A stretch of DNA of 64,000 bases, taken from positions 186,001-250,000 of the forward strand of contig JAZKJV010009793.1 in the NCBI GenBank assembly GCA_037367405.1, in the 5' to 3' direction. The notes beneath the pieces were generated by a model. It was not told the origin of the DNA. It saw only the letters and a program-made list of their open reading frames with translations, and searched no databases. The DNA comes from Ottelia alismoides (lineage: Eukaryota; Streptophyta; Magnoliopsida; Alismatales; Hydrocharitaceae). Below are positions 1 through 12,500 of this stretch, one piece after another. Each line of letters begins with the position of its first letter. The stretch's first letter is position 1. Made by a program: the position numbers and the translations under genes.

Positions 1-2618
1 TCGTATCCATCCAACCTGATCTTGCTCAGATCGAGTGAACAAGTCCTCATCTCCACCACCTCGTCAGACTAAGTGGTCTGGCTAACCAGACCACTTGCCT
101 CGTTGGAGCTCCACCATAAAGAGATTTTTGACGACCGATCGAAGATCTGAGGTCTTTATTTCGAAGAGCTCAGTGTGGGGAGTCACGTGGAGGGCGTAGA
201 AATATGCTAAACGTTGTGGAATAGCCATTGTGGATGAGGGAGTGTCACGAGGGACTACACCGAGGTAGGGTTTTCTCCCTCTGTTTTCTGCCAGATTCAT
301 GAGATTTTTATCCTGTTGGGTTATGGGGGTTATGAGCTATTCACGGTTGAGGTTTTTATTGTGTTTTGTCGCAATTCTGGACACTGTAAGTAGCTCATCG
401 CATCACATTTTAGGATTTTTTGACCAATCCATGTCACGCACGTTGATCCTAGAATGAATTTGTGATGTAGGTGTTAGCAAGAACACAATGGTGAAGTCAG
501 ATCGTCGATCGGAGCATTTGTGGGACGTCGTCGAAGAGGTTTTAGCCACTGTCCATATATGATTGATCACAAATTTTTTATGATCGATTATACGTGATCG
601 ATCATGCCAATTGGCAGATCGATCATTTGACCCAAATGATAGATCATGTTAAATTTATGATCGATAAATATTGGTCGATCGTTAAAGTTAGATGATCGAT
701 CATTCTGGGACTATTGCTCACTTGGATTTAAAAATTTCGGATTTTGATCATTAAAAAGATATAATCCTTATATGATAATAATATATATGCTAAATATTTA
801 GATTATAGAAATAAATAGATAATCAAGTGAACTGAGCTCGGTTTAACTCTAAATTGAGAATAAAAGATGTTAATGGATTGGTAAGGTCTGATGATGATGA
901 GCTTGAACATCGTACGTACACCTTCAGATCTGAGTTATGGCTCTTAGGAACCATGGTTGGGTTTCTCGATGTAGTGCCGGTTTTGTTGCCACAATATTTG
1001 ACTTTCGGTGGCATGTGGGTAGGTTGGAGTAGCGTCGTAAAGGGAGGGGATTGCACCCTTGGGGCCTCGAGTATAAGCTTAGTTAACCATGATCCGGACA
1101 AGTCGTTATCAAGGGACATGCTACTTGATGCATCGATATGCCTTTTTTACTTGGTGTCAATCTCCGCTTATAGATGTGCACTGTCAAGTAATTTTGGTTG
1201 GTTATCTGTGTTTCACTTCTTTCACTTAAGATCGGTGCTTAGGTACTAGTTGGTGACGGCCATAGTGATTAGTATATGAGTGTTCGTATTAAACAAGGAG
1301 TTCTGAGAGTTGTAGTTTATCTAAAGGAGAAGCTTCCGGATGGTTTCAAGACATTTTCAGAACTAGACTTTTCAAGTATCAGTTATAGACTAGTGGAGAA
1401 GGTTTGCATGGTAAAGTGTGGGTTTTTGATCTGGCACATGACACAGTGTGGGAAATAATTGTGGTACATGGTAAAGTGTAGGATTTCATAATTTGGATCA
1501 AGGTTGATATCACAGGAGCATTGTTATGATAAGGATAAGGATCAATGATGTAGGTCTTCTGGTCAGTTTCAATGTGGTGTGGATTTACATAGTTGTCTGT
1601 TTTTGTACACTTTCTGGCTGTGTTTCATTATTGATTAGTTGTTTTAGCACCATACCGACAACTTTGTTCATAACGTACATATTTTCATGAATTTGACATG
1701 TCCTCAAAATGCAACAATGAGCGGCTCGATGGTTTGGCGTGTTGGTTCTTCTGTTGTTTCTGTTCATTTAATTTTGGGTATGTATAGTTCTGTAGTCTTT
1801 GCTACCGTCTTTACTTGAATCCCCTTTTTGAGAGATGTATAGCATATGTATATGGACACTTCAGTAGTACATGTATGCATGCTTTTTGTGGACATGGTAT
1901 ATTGTTGAATTCATGATAAAAGTTAATGGAAAAAGTTTACTGCATTCTCTATTGACTTTTACTCTTTTAGCTTTCTTTCCGTGCCTCGAATGTGGGATTG
2001 CATTTACACGGATTGGAATGAAGAGTATCCTGATGCTAAGGGGATGGGTGTTACATATTTTATGATGGGAGAGGACGACGATAGAGTGACAAGAGGTCAA
2101 ATATCCTATCTCTTACCTTGACTCAAGGGCCCAAACATTGACCGTCTTTGGAGGGGTAGTAAATTTGAAAGATAAGGAAGGATAAGGACTTCGTATCCCT
2201 CAAACAAACATACTCCGAAAATTGGCAAAACAGATCTTCAGTTCCGGCATCATGATTGTTGTTCTTTGTTATTTAGTCTTTTTTTTGCAAAACTCATATA
2301 AATAACCTAACTACATAGATTGGATAGATGAATATTATTTAATATACATATAAAACTTCTTCTAAATGTAATATTTATATATATTTTATCTCAAAAGTCA
2401 ATGATGCGATTATTTTTAAACTGATTTTTTAAGTCCATTCGCGTTGACTTTTAAAATATAATAGGTAGAAATATAAGATTTATATGAAATTTCGTGGTTA
2501 TATACAAAAACATTGATATATTCAATTGAATTTTTCGTATAAATTTTACAATAAAAATAGAAATAAAAAATAAATGACGAGGTTTGTAGAAAAGCAGAGA
2601 AAGAAGAAGGAGATGAAC
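1..2618. other. Intergenic DNA without a recognised gene
   Basis: AT-rich DNA in which I recognise no conserved coding segment on either strand. The open frames are short, overlap each other and show no family motif. A dense cluster of GATCGATCAT-like words lies at about 543-715 and is described separately. If the WAK-type exon at 2619-3396 has a second exon, it should lie in this stretch or beyond the window start. I could not find a membrane-segment-coding exon here. Confidence 0.5.
543..715. repeat. Cluster of GATCGATCAT-type words
   Basis: At least seven copies of GATCGATCAT or close variants occur within about 170 bp, in both orientations because the word is nearly self-complementary. 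This is far above chance in AT-rich DNA and the segment could fold on itself. It may be the subterminal part of a MITE, but I saw no clear terminal repeats or target duplication. Confidence 0.5.
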
Positions 2619-3396
2619 CTCGGCAATGAGAGGTGGTGTTGGCTTGGTTGCAGAGGCACTGGAACTCCCTGGTGTGGACGTCGAAGCCGCAGAGGCCGCC
2701 GCCGTCGGGATCCTGACACTGAAGGCACCTCGTCGTCACCGGCACCTCGAAGTCCACCCTCACCCCGTACTCTGCCGCCTGCTCGTAGCCCCCCACCTCC
2801 CTCCAGTACACGCTCGCGTACGCAGCGCAGTGCCTCAGCATCATCCTCACCGACTCCGACCCCTCCGGGAAGTACGTGCAGCACGACGACGCACCCCACC
2901 GGAAGGCGTCGGGGCAGTGCGGCGGGCTGCGGCAGAGATACCCCGCCGTGTCGCACCCACTGCCGCACCGGTCGGGGTACCGCTCGCAGAACTGGGGCTT
3001 CGGGTCGAGGAGGACGGCTTCCGGCGAGCAGTTGAGGAAGAGGAAGTCGTTCTTGGGGGAGAGGGTGAGGTGGGTGCTCGAGTCCAGAGAGAATGGCGGT
3101 GCAGTGGTAGTAGGAGCGGACGTGCATGACCACATGAAGGGGTCGGAGATGATGAGATGAGGGTCGGGAGAGTAGGAGATGGAGGACACCGGGTAGGTGC
3201 CGGAAGGGGTGCGGAGGTGGAGGGTGGAGGAAGGGGAGCAGAGGAGGAGGTGGCGGAAGTAGGGGCTGCCGCAGCCGTCGTCGAGGGAGAGAGGGTAGTG
3301 GATGGGGATAGTGCCGCAGTTGGGACGGCAGAGGGAGGACTGAGCTGCGGCGGAGGAGAAGAGGAGGAGGAGGAAGGTGAGTGAAGCTGCCACCAT
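2619..3396 (-). CDS. WAK galacturonan-binding-domain protein, exon 1 (3' part not found)
   Basis: Minus-strand exon encoding 259 residues from an ATG at 3394-3396. A hydrophobic signal peptide (about residues 1-18, MVAASLTFLLLL...) is followed by the GUB_WAK_bind cysteine pattern (C-x3-C-G-x-I-x-I-x-Y-P at about 23-35). The C-terminal WAK-associated half has a long cysteine series ending in C-x2-C-Q-D and C-L-C-N. The core motif MMLRHC and the VTTRCLQCQD block resemble the small non-kinase WAK-like wall proteins of plants. A donor CGAG|GTTCAT ends the exon at 2619 in phase 1. No kinase domain and no second exon (expected to give a membrane anchor) is seen in the remaining 2.6 kb, so the gene is either split by a long intron or truncated. 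The exon is GC-rich and has no frameshift. Role in wall pectin sensing is inferred from the family. Confidence 0.8.
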
Positions 3397-6086
3397 GGTG
3401 GATGGGTTGCACTGCTGTTTACTAGTGGTGCAAGTGCAGCTCCATGCTTTGTTAGAGATGCTCTCTCTTTCCTTTTTAATCTTTGATTTGCTTTGAGGTT
3501 TTGCTGCTTTATTCGCTGCTGTTGTTTTTGCTTTCGAGCTTTGGATGCTTTCGCTGATTTTGAGATGGAAAGAAAGGATGAGATTGAGATTGGATCCAAA
3601 GAAAAATCGCTGTACATCAATATCAGAAAAAATATATCACTAACTACTGCTCGTTATTAGTTTGAAACTTAACTTTTTTTACGGGTCACCTGCAAAAGGT
3701 TGGTCTGTCATTATAGATAAAGATTTGAATCCGATAAGGGATATGTCGATGATGATGTATCGTTATATATTGACAATATTAGTAGAAATTTCAAAAATGA
3801 CGCAAAAAAGATTTTCTACTAATTAAGTTCATCTTAATTCTTAAAACAATAATTAGCATGGTTGGATCACTTAATGCGATCAACGATGGAGATCTAGTGA
3901 TGGTGCTTCAGTCATGGAGGGCCCAGATTAGATCCTCAGATAGATCCAACAATACAAGAGGGCTTTGAACCAATGACTGAGATGTGACCTGGAGCGAGTG
4001 ACTGATCAGACGATGATGACAAGGCCCGGACAAACATGGAAGAACATGCGCTGGTGGTTCCTTCAATCCAGCCTTCCTCGCAACTACGATGGTCTCCCAA
4101 GCTGCTGATATGCTCAACATCTCCGTGATAGGGTTCTGCAGCCATGAAGGCTTTCAAATGGGTCCAAGACCAGAAGAATGGTCCTGGAGAGGCTCAGCAT
4201 CTTGGAGCTTCCTGGGACTGTTGTGCAGATGCATATTGACCTCCATATGAGGTTGTCTTCGATGATGGGCTTGCACAAAGGTTCTTGCTCGGAGATGGAA
4301 CTCCGATGAAGGGTTAGGAGCAGTAATATGGAGAAACAGTGGGGGAACAATATATGGTTCAGGTCCCCACGTAACATGGAAATGGACCTGATATTCGACC
4401 CAAACCGATGATTGGGTCAATGGTCAGATGGTGGAGGGAGATAGAGAAGCGAAGGGTGCAATGTGTGAGCCATTTGTTGAATTGAGATGGGGATGTGATC
4501 AAGTATAAGAACTTCGGGTAGATGCTCTGCACAAGATGTAACAATCAAACCAAAACGAGAGTCTTCGATCAATAGGATGTACTTGGGGATGAAGGAAGTC
4601 GTCTGGGTTGGAAATGAAGGGTCTCCGGGGGTCAGGGCCTCGATGGGTCGACGCTACTTGAGGCTGGGCTCCTCGCGACGGAGCACGACGAAGATGATGT
4701 CGTACCCAGGGCAAACTCACATCGAAGCCCTCTCTACTCGCACTCTCTCACTAATATCACTCTGAGAAAGGTGCTGAGCATAATGGATGTGGTGGAGCAG
4801 CCAAAGATGTCTGCAAAGATGGAGGTGCATGTGCTTTTATAGGCAGTGGAGGTTCGAGAAGGATCGAGTGAATTTGCACGAACCGATGCGTGGATCATGG
4901 AGAGGCTCCTCGGGCATGGATTAGGGATCCATGCTGTTCAATCAGGGTAGAGGATCAAAGGCTGAATCTATGGGGTTGGGTCGGAAGAAATGGGAGAGGT
5001 TGGGGCCAAACCTGATCTGAGGAAAAAGGCAAGGGGGAACCTGTTGACTGTGGTCAACAGTCCCAGGTGGACGAATCATGAGCGACATAGAGTAAGGACA
5101 AATTAGGCAACATGACAAAATACAGAAATAAATAATTAAAATTAGAAATAAAAATAGTAAATGATTTTAAAGTAAAAATGAGTAAAATAAATTTTTTTGT
5201 TAATTTACAAACTATTTTTCTATGTTTTAATTGTTTTTAAGATAAATATATTATGGTATATACAATATACGGTATTATGTACATGTATAATATACCTATA
5301 TATTATATACATGTATTTTTATTTTATTATTTTTATGCAAATACATTTTATTTCATATTTTATTTATTTACACAATAATTTAAGAGAAACAGAAGTATTT
5401 TTATTTGATTTTTAAAGAATAATTATAGGTATAAAATAAATAAGTGTTATACATAATATATACTTGTGTGACCCTTTGTACATAGAGAAGATGATTTTAT
5501 TTTTTGATTTAATTTATGTTTTATGAATTCTATTTTAATTTTATGTAATTATAAGAAATATATACAAGTGTCAAAAAATGCAAAATATATTGAATAAATA
5601 AATAAATGGATACACAGACACACACACAACTCTAGGTGTTGTATGTTTGTACGTATTCTAATTTTTTATTCTGTAGTTATACTTTTATTTACCAATCTTA
5701 TTAAGAAAATTGAATTTATTTTGATATTATTTTATTTAGATATAAAATAGGATATATATATATACAGAAAGAATATTGATAAATATACAAAGCATAAGAA
5801 CACTGTCTCTCCCTACTTTATTCTGTGTCGATTAGAACAATATTTGACCTTCTCTCGGGGTTCGGATGGGTCTGCATTTGTTACATAAATACATCTTTAT
5901 TTTATTCTTTTTCTTTTATTCTTTATTCTTTTATTTGGATAAAAAGAATGTTAATTACACAATATTAACAAATGCATGCATGATGCTAATTTACTGTATT
6001 TGATACATCTTTACATATATTTTACTTAAGAAATTTTGTTAAAATAAAAGAATAAAGGATGTGAATCATGGATTCATCACCGATCC
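3397..6086. other. Intergenic, possible old LTR-type promoter region
   Basis: About 3397-3620 is the likely promoter and leader of the WAK-type exon. At 3850-5050 lies moderately GC-rich DNA with no coherent coding frame; on the minus strand it has a TATA-like TATAAAAG (4834-4841). This could be a decayed LTR or lost promoter, but I found no paired repeat. 5100-6060 is extremely AT-rich with no feature beyond short TA-rich runs. Confidence 0.35.
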
Positions 6087-6710
6087 ATGCAAGTTCAAAG
6101 AACTGCATCTGAATCCAATCAACTGGAACCCAACTCATATGAGAAGCACATGTCGTTGGAGTATTTGCGCTAGCTCCTATCAATGTATGCAATTAAAGAA
6201 GTGCCTTGGGTGTTATGTTGTTTATTTTCTGTTTATTTTACTTTTTACAATAAGAATATTGGGTTTGGAGAACTGTTTGAATTCTCTGACTTGTGTTAGA
6301 GGAAACAGAGCAGGACATGAGTGGCTTACAATTGCCATTGATCCGATCTAAAAGCTACATATTGATCTTTAAAAAGATCAATTGAAGCAAACTATTGATC
6401 ACCATCTAACAAGCACCCACAACTTAACCCCATGGAGGTTGTTGCACCACCAGATCGAAGTAAGAAATAACTTCCTTAACTAATGGATTAGAGCTCCTCC
6501 TCATGTGTGTCAGTATTTTACTGCCAACCCATGCAAGTTCGAAGAACTACATCTGAATCCAATCAACCGGAACTTAACTCATATGAGAAGCACGTGTCGT
6601 TGGAGCCTTTGCGCGCCAACTCATGTCAATGTATACAATTAAATAAGTGCCTTGGGTGCTACGTTGCTTATTTTTTATTTCACTTTTTACAATAAGAATA
6701 TTGGGTTTGG
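6087..6710. repeat. Direct repeat pair of about 183 bp
   Basis: Segments 6087-6269 and 6531-6710 are direct copies, both beginning ATGCAAGTTC and ending ATTGGGTTTGG, with roughly one base in eight differing by eye. They are separated by about 260 bp of unrelated sequence. Neither copy codes for a recognisable protein. They look like an old local duplication or two ends of a decayed repeat element. Confidence 0.7.
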
Positions 6711-9056
6711 ACAAGTGTTTAGTGATAAAAATTTCATCATTTTCAAAACTAAGAATAACACATTGTAGAACATATCATCCTCTGGACAACGAGTATTTAT
6801 TTGAAATTTTATGATGTATAGATTATTTTATAAATTTGATTTAGTAAAAAATAGTGAATCTTGCTTTATTTATGCTAATTAAACCATTAAAATTCAATCT
6901 TCGGTCCGAAAAATTCGTAAAATTCTCATTGTCAGATCTTTTAATGCTCTATGTCGTGCCTAAAAACTTCAAAAAATAATTTGCACTATTCTATAAAACA
7001 TTAATTATCAATTGACTTTGGTATTTAAATTATACTTAAGTTTTTGTTTAATATTTTTGCAAAAAATAAAGTATCACGAATTCTACATAAAAAATAGATA
7101 TCCCGAGATAAATTTGAATGGAAAAATATGACGTGGATGGTTTGCTAGAATTAATTTGGTCTAAAATGTTTTGTTTCATCAATGCAGTGTCCATAAACTC
7201 CAAAATTATTACAATAAATGTCTTTTCTTTATTTGCAACGCATATGCAAATTTCATTAATTTTGCATTTTGTTTGCGTAAAAAATTGCATAATAACTATA
7301 AAATTGTGTTCATTTTTCATGCATGCATATCAATTTCTAAAAATACAAAAAATACATTTCATGTACATATAATCTCCTACGTCAATTTAGCAAAAAAACT
7401 CACCACTATGTATTTTCTAGATAATTAGGACTTTAGACACTGCCCGCTTCACTTAGATATGATATTTTGTTTTATTTGCTCAAAAATCATTTTTTAAGAA
7501 TTCCAAATGTTTTCCTAAGGTATCAATATTTTAGGCCTGAAATATTTTTTTTAAAATTTTATATGGTGTTTTGAGCCAAAAAAATATTTGCAAAAATACA
7601 CTAATAGGTATATAGACCTAGGTTGCAAAACACACTCGTATTCTCCTTGCATTTGAATTGATTTTGTATATCATAATGCATTTTCATTTTGCACAAAAAA
7701 ACGTTAAAAAAACCCTTTTTTCTAAAAATATAGTTTTCTTTGTTGTTTGGAGTGTGATTAAGCACATTCCCTCCTTGTCGACCCTGGCTTCCTCAAGCTA
7801 AATAAATAATAGATGACAATCACATTAACTGGACAATATTTTATGTGTTGTTTTGATTGGTCCCTAGAATTATATTTTACACTAATCGACATTATTAATC
7901 AAGGGATTTTATATCTTTTCACGCTCCCCGATGAAACCAGATTTCATTAACCTTAAAGTTAAATGAGCCCAACTCAAATTCAAAGATTTTTTCATTAAAT
8001 ATGATATTTTAAACGATGAACTTTATATTTTAGTAAGGTTGAATTGGAATTCATATGCATGTGATATCAATTTTGGAATGCATGCATATTGGAACTTATG
8101 GTTTGGTTCCTGTTGATATCTGTGCAGAAGTATTTTCCTGATATTTACGTATTTTTATGCATTTTTTTAAAATTACACTAAAATTAGATTGTATAATAAC
8201 TCATCTTTATAACTTTGAGCACAATATACTTAATAGATAATTTGATTTTTTTATCTTTATTTAACACATATATTTTGTTATATTTTTATGTCAATTTAGT
8301 TCACATGTACTTTTAGATTATCGCGCACTATCTATATGTGTGTGTGTCTATAATTGTAGTTAGTTTACACTTGACCATAGCTTAATTAATGCTTGTTAAC
8401 ATGATGAGTCATGCACTTGTCAATGCAAAAGGAGGAGTTTGCATAAGAAGTATGCAACAACAAGTGCTTGCAGATGAAAACAAATCGAGAAAGGTGCCAT
8501 GCCTTTTTGAATTTTATGATACGACAAATGCGATGATTATGGATAATTCACAAAAAAGTAATAGCTTTAGGGATAATTCTCCATACATTCATTTCAAATG
8601 TGATTCGATCAAGTCCTGCCAATAAAAAATAGAGAATTTAGAAAAAAAATTATGATCCTGGCAACATTTCATAGATAAATGCTACTTTTAATTTAATGAT
8701 ATATTACTCTCTTTAACCTTGAGATACAATTACTTTCGTTGTCCAGTTCTAATCAAGTATAATACGTGCCATACACATTACATCATTTTAATTGATGCAT
8801 ATGAAAATTAAGAATGTAATGAACATGTAATGGTTAAAAATATAAACAAACGATACTTCACGCTTTATTTGAGAAAATGTTGCACTTGTATGTATGTTTA
8901 TATCGCACGTAATGAGGGGAAAGCTTATTTACAATAGATTTATGTCAGGATAAATATTCAACTTCAAGTCACTTAAATGGTGAAGTGTCCAATATCAGCC
9001 CTCTAATTATCTGTCCTTTAAAAAACAAATCAAATTCCAGGGTGGAATTATTTTCA
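6711..9056. other. AT-rich intergenic DNA, nothing recognised
   Basis: Very AT-rich sequence with no conserved coding segment. A 78-codon open frame at 8389-8625 on the plus strand has no recognisable motif, and I do not call it a gene. Confidence 0.5.
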
Positions 9057-9358
9057 GGGTAAATTATAATCTGGATCCCCATCTATGGATCCGATATCAG
9101 AATGAGTCTCGATTTTTAAATTGTAACGATTCGGGTCCCCGGATTATTAATGTAAAGAATTTTTTGAGGCTAATGACGAGTATGTCCTTGTTTAAAAGTT
9201 GGAATCCAACCCTCATTTCCTTTCCAACAAAGATATATTCATCATGAATCTCAAAATTGTCATTTTCAAAATAATCCTGTGATTCAAATCGTTACAATTT
9301 AAAGATCGGAACTCATTCTGTGATCGAATCCATAATGGGACTCAAATTGTATTTACCC
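9057..9358. mobile_element. MITE with ~75-bp terminal inverted repeats, upstream of SWAP gene
   Basis: The left end (GGGTAAATTATAATCTGGAT at 9057) and the reverse complement of the right end (GGGTAAATACAATTTGAGTC, ending 9358) match over about 75 bp, including the shared inner block TTTAAATTGTAACGATT. The flanks TTATTTTCA and TTGTTTATA agree at only six of nine positions, so a 9-bp Mutator-type duplication is possible but not proven. The element ends about 160 bp before the ATG of the SWAP gene and so lies in its promoter or leader. Confidence 0.75.
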
Positions 9359-9521
9359 TTGTTTATATGCAAAATTGCAAAATCCGAACACCTTAAAATC
9401 CCTACACCGACGCCCTCCCTACAGAGGAACCACAAAAAATCGTCGACTCGCGAATCGTCCGCCAGCGAATCTAGGGTTTCGTCCCTTCCCCCCAAATCCA
9501 ACTCGCCTCCTTCTACCAGCC

Positions 9522-12500
9522 ATGGATTTGGGGATCGTGGGTCGCCACGCCCTGCTCTTCGACGACGACTTCCAGGCTGCGTTCGTCAATTCGCGCGAAG
9601 CTTTGGTCCCTTGGAACGAGAATCAATCCCTCCTCATCGATCGCTACGATGTCCGCCACCTCCTGTCGTCAATCCCGCCTCCGTCTTCCAGGGCGCATCC
9701 CAGCCGCGTTTATATCGAATTGGAAACAGATGGGTTGTCTCGATCGGACCTCGATCGGGAGCGGTACCTTGATCTTCCCGAGGACGAGCCCGACGATGGT
9801 GAAAGTGGGTTTAAAGGTTCGCATCTTGTGCCCTTTGTTACTAAAATTTTTGTGGCTTGAGCTTAATAGCTGTTTGTTTTTTATTTATAATATGAATCAC
9901 CTTTGGTTTCAGAATTGTTTTGGTGTTGATTTCGGCACATTTTAGATCGGCAGTTACCTTTGTTTTTATATTTTACTTCTTGGGCATTTATCTTCCTTTG
10001 TTAGCCGGTTTAATATCCCAAATCTCGCATCTTCTAATTGGTGCATCAGTCAGTTTCTTTGCAAATTGCCAAATCATTTTAAGCATTTTCTCTCATCTTA
10101 TTCTTTATTGAACTCAGTTGTGGTTGGTCTCAAGCTTGGGTAAATGAGGAGGGCTGCGTTAAATAGATGACAACAATCGTAAAATAGCCAGAGACAAATT
10201 CCTAAATAGAGTTCTTAATTGAGAATACTATTTAAGAATTTATCTCAAAACAATCGGATCTTTTCCACATGGATTTAAGTATATTGTTATGAAAATTAGA
10301 TAAAATATTGATGAATTTAAGGTTCAGAAAGTCGGTATGTGGTATTCGTTCGATCAGGTGGTCTAAAGTGAGTAAGTGGATATGTGGAAGTATATGTGGA
10401 TTACACAACTTGTATTATTTGAATTAAAAATAACTAAAAATATAATGATAAATTCAAATATTAGATGTATGTTTTAAAAAACTAACATAGAAGAAATATA
10501 AAGCATATACTCTTAGGTATAATGTGATTCCAATCAAAGTATTTTCAAAAGGTATCCATTTAGATAAAAGAATTCCTCATAACAAGAATTTGAGAGGTGG
10601 AATTACTTGCCATATTTACCGTTACAATGAAAAAAATAAGATCGAAAAATTCTTACGACATATAACCATAGTTTTAAAAAGCGTCGCCTCGAGGTGCTGA
10701 GGCGTACGCCTCGAGGTGAGACGAGCCTAAAGCGCCTCGAGACGTGTGCCTCAAGACCTATTGCTGGTGTGTACGCCTCACCTCTTCGTGAGGCGCTCGA
10801 GACGCTCAAGGCGAGGCGGGGGCGTAAGACTCGAGCATGAAGCTTTTTTTAGCTTTTTTGGTTATGTGCTTTGCACATGATCCAATTTTTTCCCTAAGCA
10901 TTATATTTTTAATGTTTGTGTTTTTGTTTCCATGTTAAACCTTGCATATTTCTATATGTAGCTACATGTAAAGAGAAGAGATAACTCGAAACAAATAAAA
11001 TTCTGTGATCTTGTATATGTCATGTTCAATTTATCATGCATCTGCACATACTAGTTCTATTGCATACATATTTGAGTTTGAATTATAACAAATATTTTAT
11101 ATTAGTTGCAAGTTTGAATGTTGCTGGTTCCATGGTCAGCATCTTTCTCACCAAATCTTTAGTATATACCATATCGAGAGTCATGGCTTACTTTCCAAAT
11201 ATATGGGTCCATCTACTATAGCTTGAAAAATTTTCTTATCAATATCTGTGACATACGTTACATTAGCCACAAAGAGACGACACATCGGCATTTTTTGCAT
11301 TAATATAAAGTTGTGAATCTTAGAATAGTTATTCTAAGATCATTAGTTGCAAATCTTAGAATAATCGCTTATGTATTGTATCTCTTACTAGTGTGAAATT
11401 ATATTTGTATGTGTTTTTGGCAAAACTTAATATTATTATATGCTTTTTTAATGTATTTTTCTTTTCTTTTATTTTTTTTCAAAAAATTGAGGCTTACGCC
11501 TCGACCACCTCGAGGATTACGCCTCGCCTCAATTTTAGAGAAAATGCCTTGGACCATCTCACGCTTTTTTAAACCTTGCATATAACAAAACCAATGTTCA
11601 GGAAGGTGCTATGCGGTATTCAGTCGGAGGGGTCACTGCATAGAGAGTATGCAGTATGCGGGGAGTATGCGGTTTTATGCGGTTTGGTATTTTTTATTAT
11701 TAAAAATATAAATTAATATTTAATATTACGTTAATATTCTCAGTCGGGAGAGTATGCGGTGAGTATGCAATTTTATGTGGTTTTATGTGGAAGAGTATGC
11801 GGTTTTATGCAGTGAGTATTCGGTATTATGCAGGGAGTATGCGGTTTTATGCAACTATGCGGGTGGATTATTTGGTTTTAGATTAAATAAAAAATGTTAT
11901 ATCAGAAAAGCGGCCAAGTATGCAGCCACATAGGGAGTATACTCGGCCTAGTATGCGGGTCAACCCACATACATGGCCGTTTCATCATACTCGCAGCGGC
12001 AAGGTCCTCGAGTACGAGTATGTGGTCGAGCATGCGGCTTACTCGACTGCTTTTCTGTACACTGAACAAAACAAACCAATTCCAAAATAATGATGAACTA
12101 ATTTCAAAATATGAAATTGGCATCTTTCAGAAAAATAATAACATTTGCATCATTTGAAGTAGCGGAAAAAATAAAATTAAATAAATGCAAGAACATATGA
12201 CTATAAAATCAAATGAAAATAAAAAATAACTAATTTAACATTTAGAAAACAACAAAAGTGACATTTAAAGCTTGAATAACATAAATTTATTATAACAATA
12301 AATTTCTTCAACATATATTTTAGACACATAACATAAATTTCTCATGATGTCATATATTATATGTTAGACACATAACATAAATTTCTTCAACATATATTTT
12401 ATCGTACTTTTAATTATAACAATATTTCAAAGATTTGCTCGAAATAGATATGATTCACGGTTTCTCATGCGGTCATATTATTATATGTTAGACACATAAT

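Noticed and set aside
2574..3384. Open frames on the plus strand opposite the WAK-type exon
   Set aside because: Shadows of the GC-rich minus-strand exon; Arg/Gly-rich with no signal peptide or domain.
4834..4841. TATAAAAG box as a promoter of a new gene on the minus strand
   Set aside because: No coherent coding frame downstream; noted only as a possible old LTR promoter.
8389..8625. 78-codon plus-strand frame in AT-rich DNA
   Set aside because: No recognised motif, no splice context and no conserved composition; could be chance.
10680..10830. GAGGCG/CGCCTC repeats as a CRISPR-like or CpG-island array
   Set aside because: No regular spacers; they are subterminal parts of a transposon with an 8-bp target duplication.
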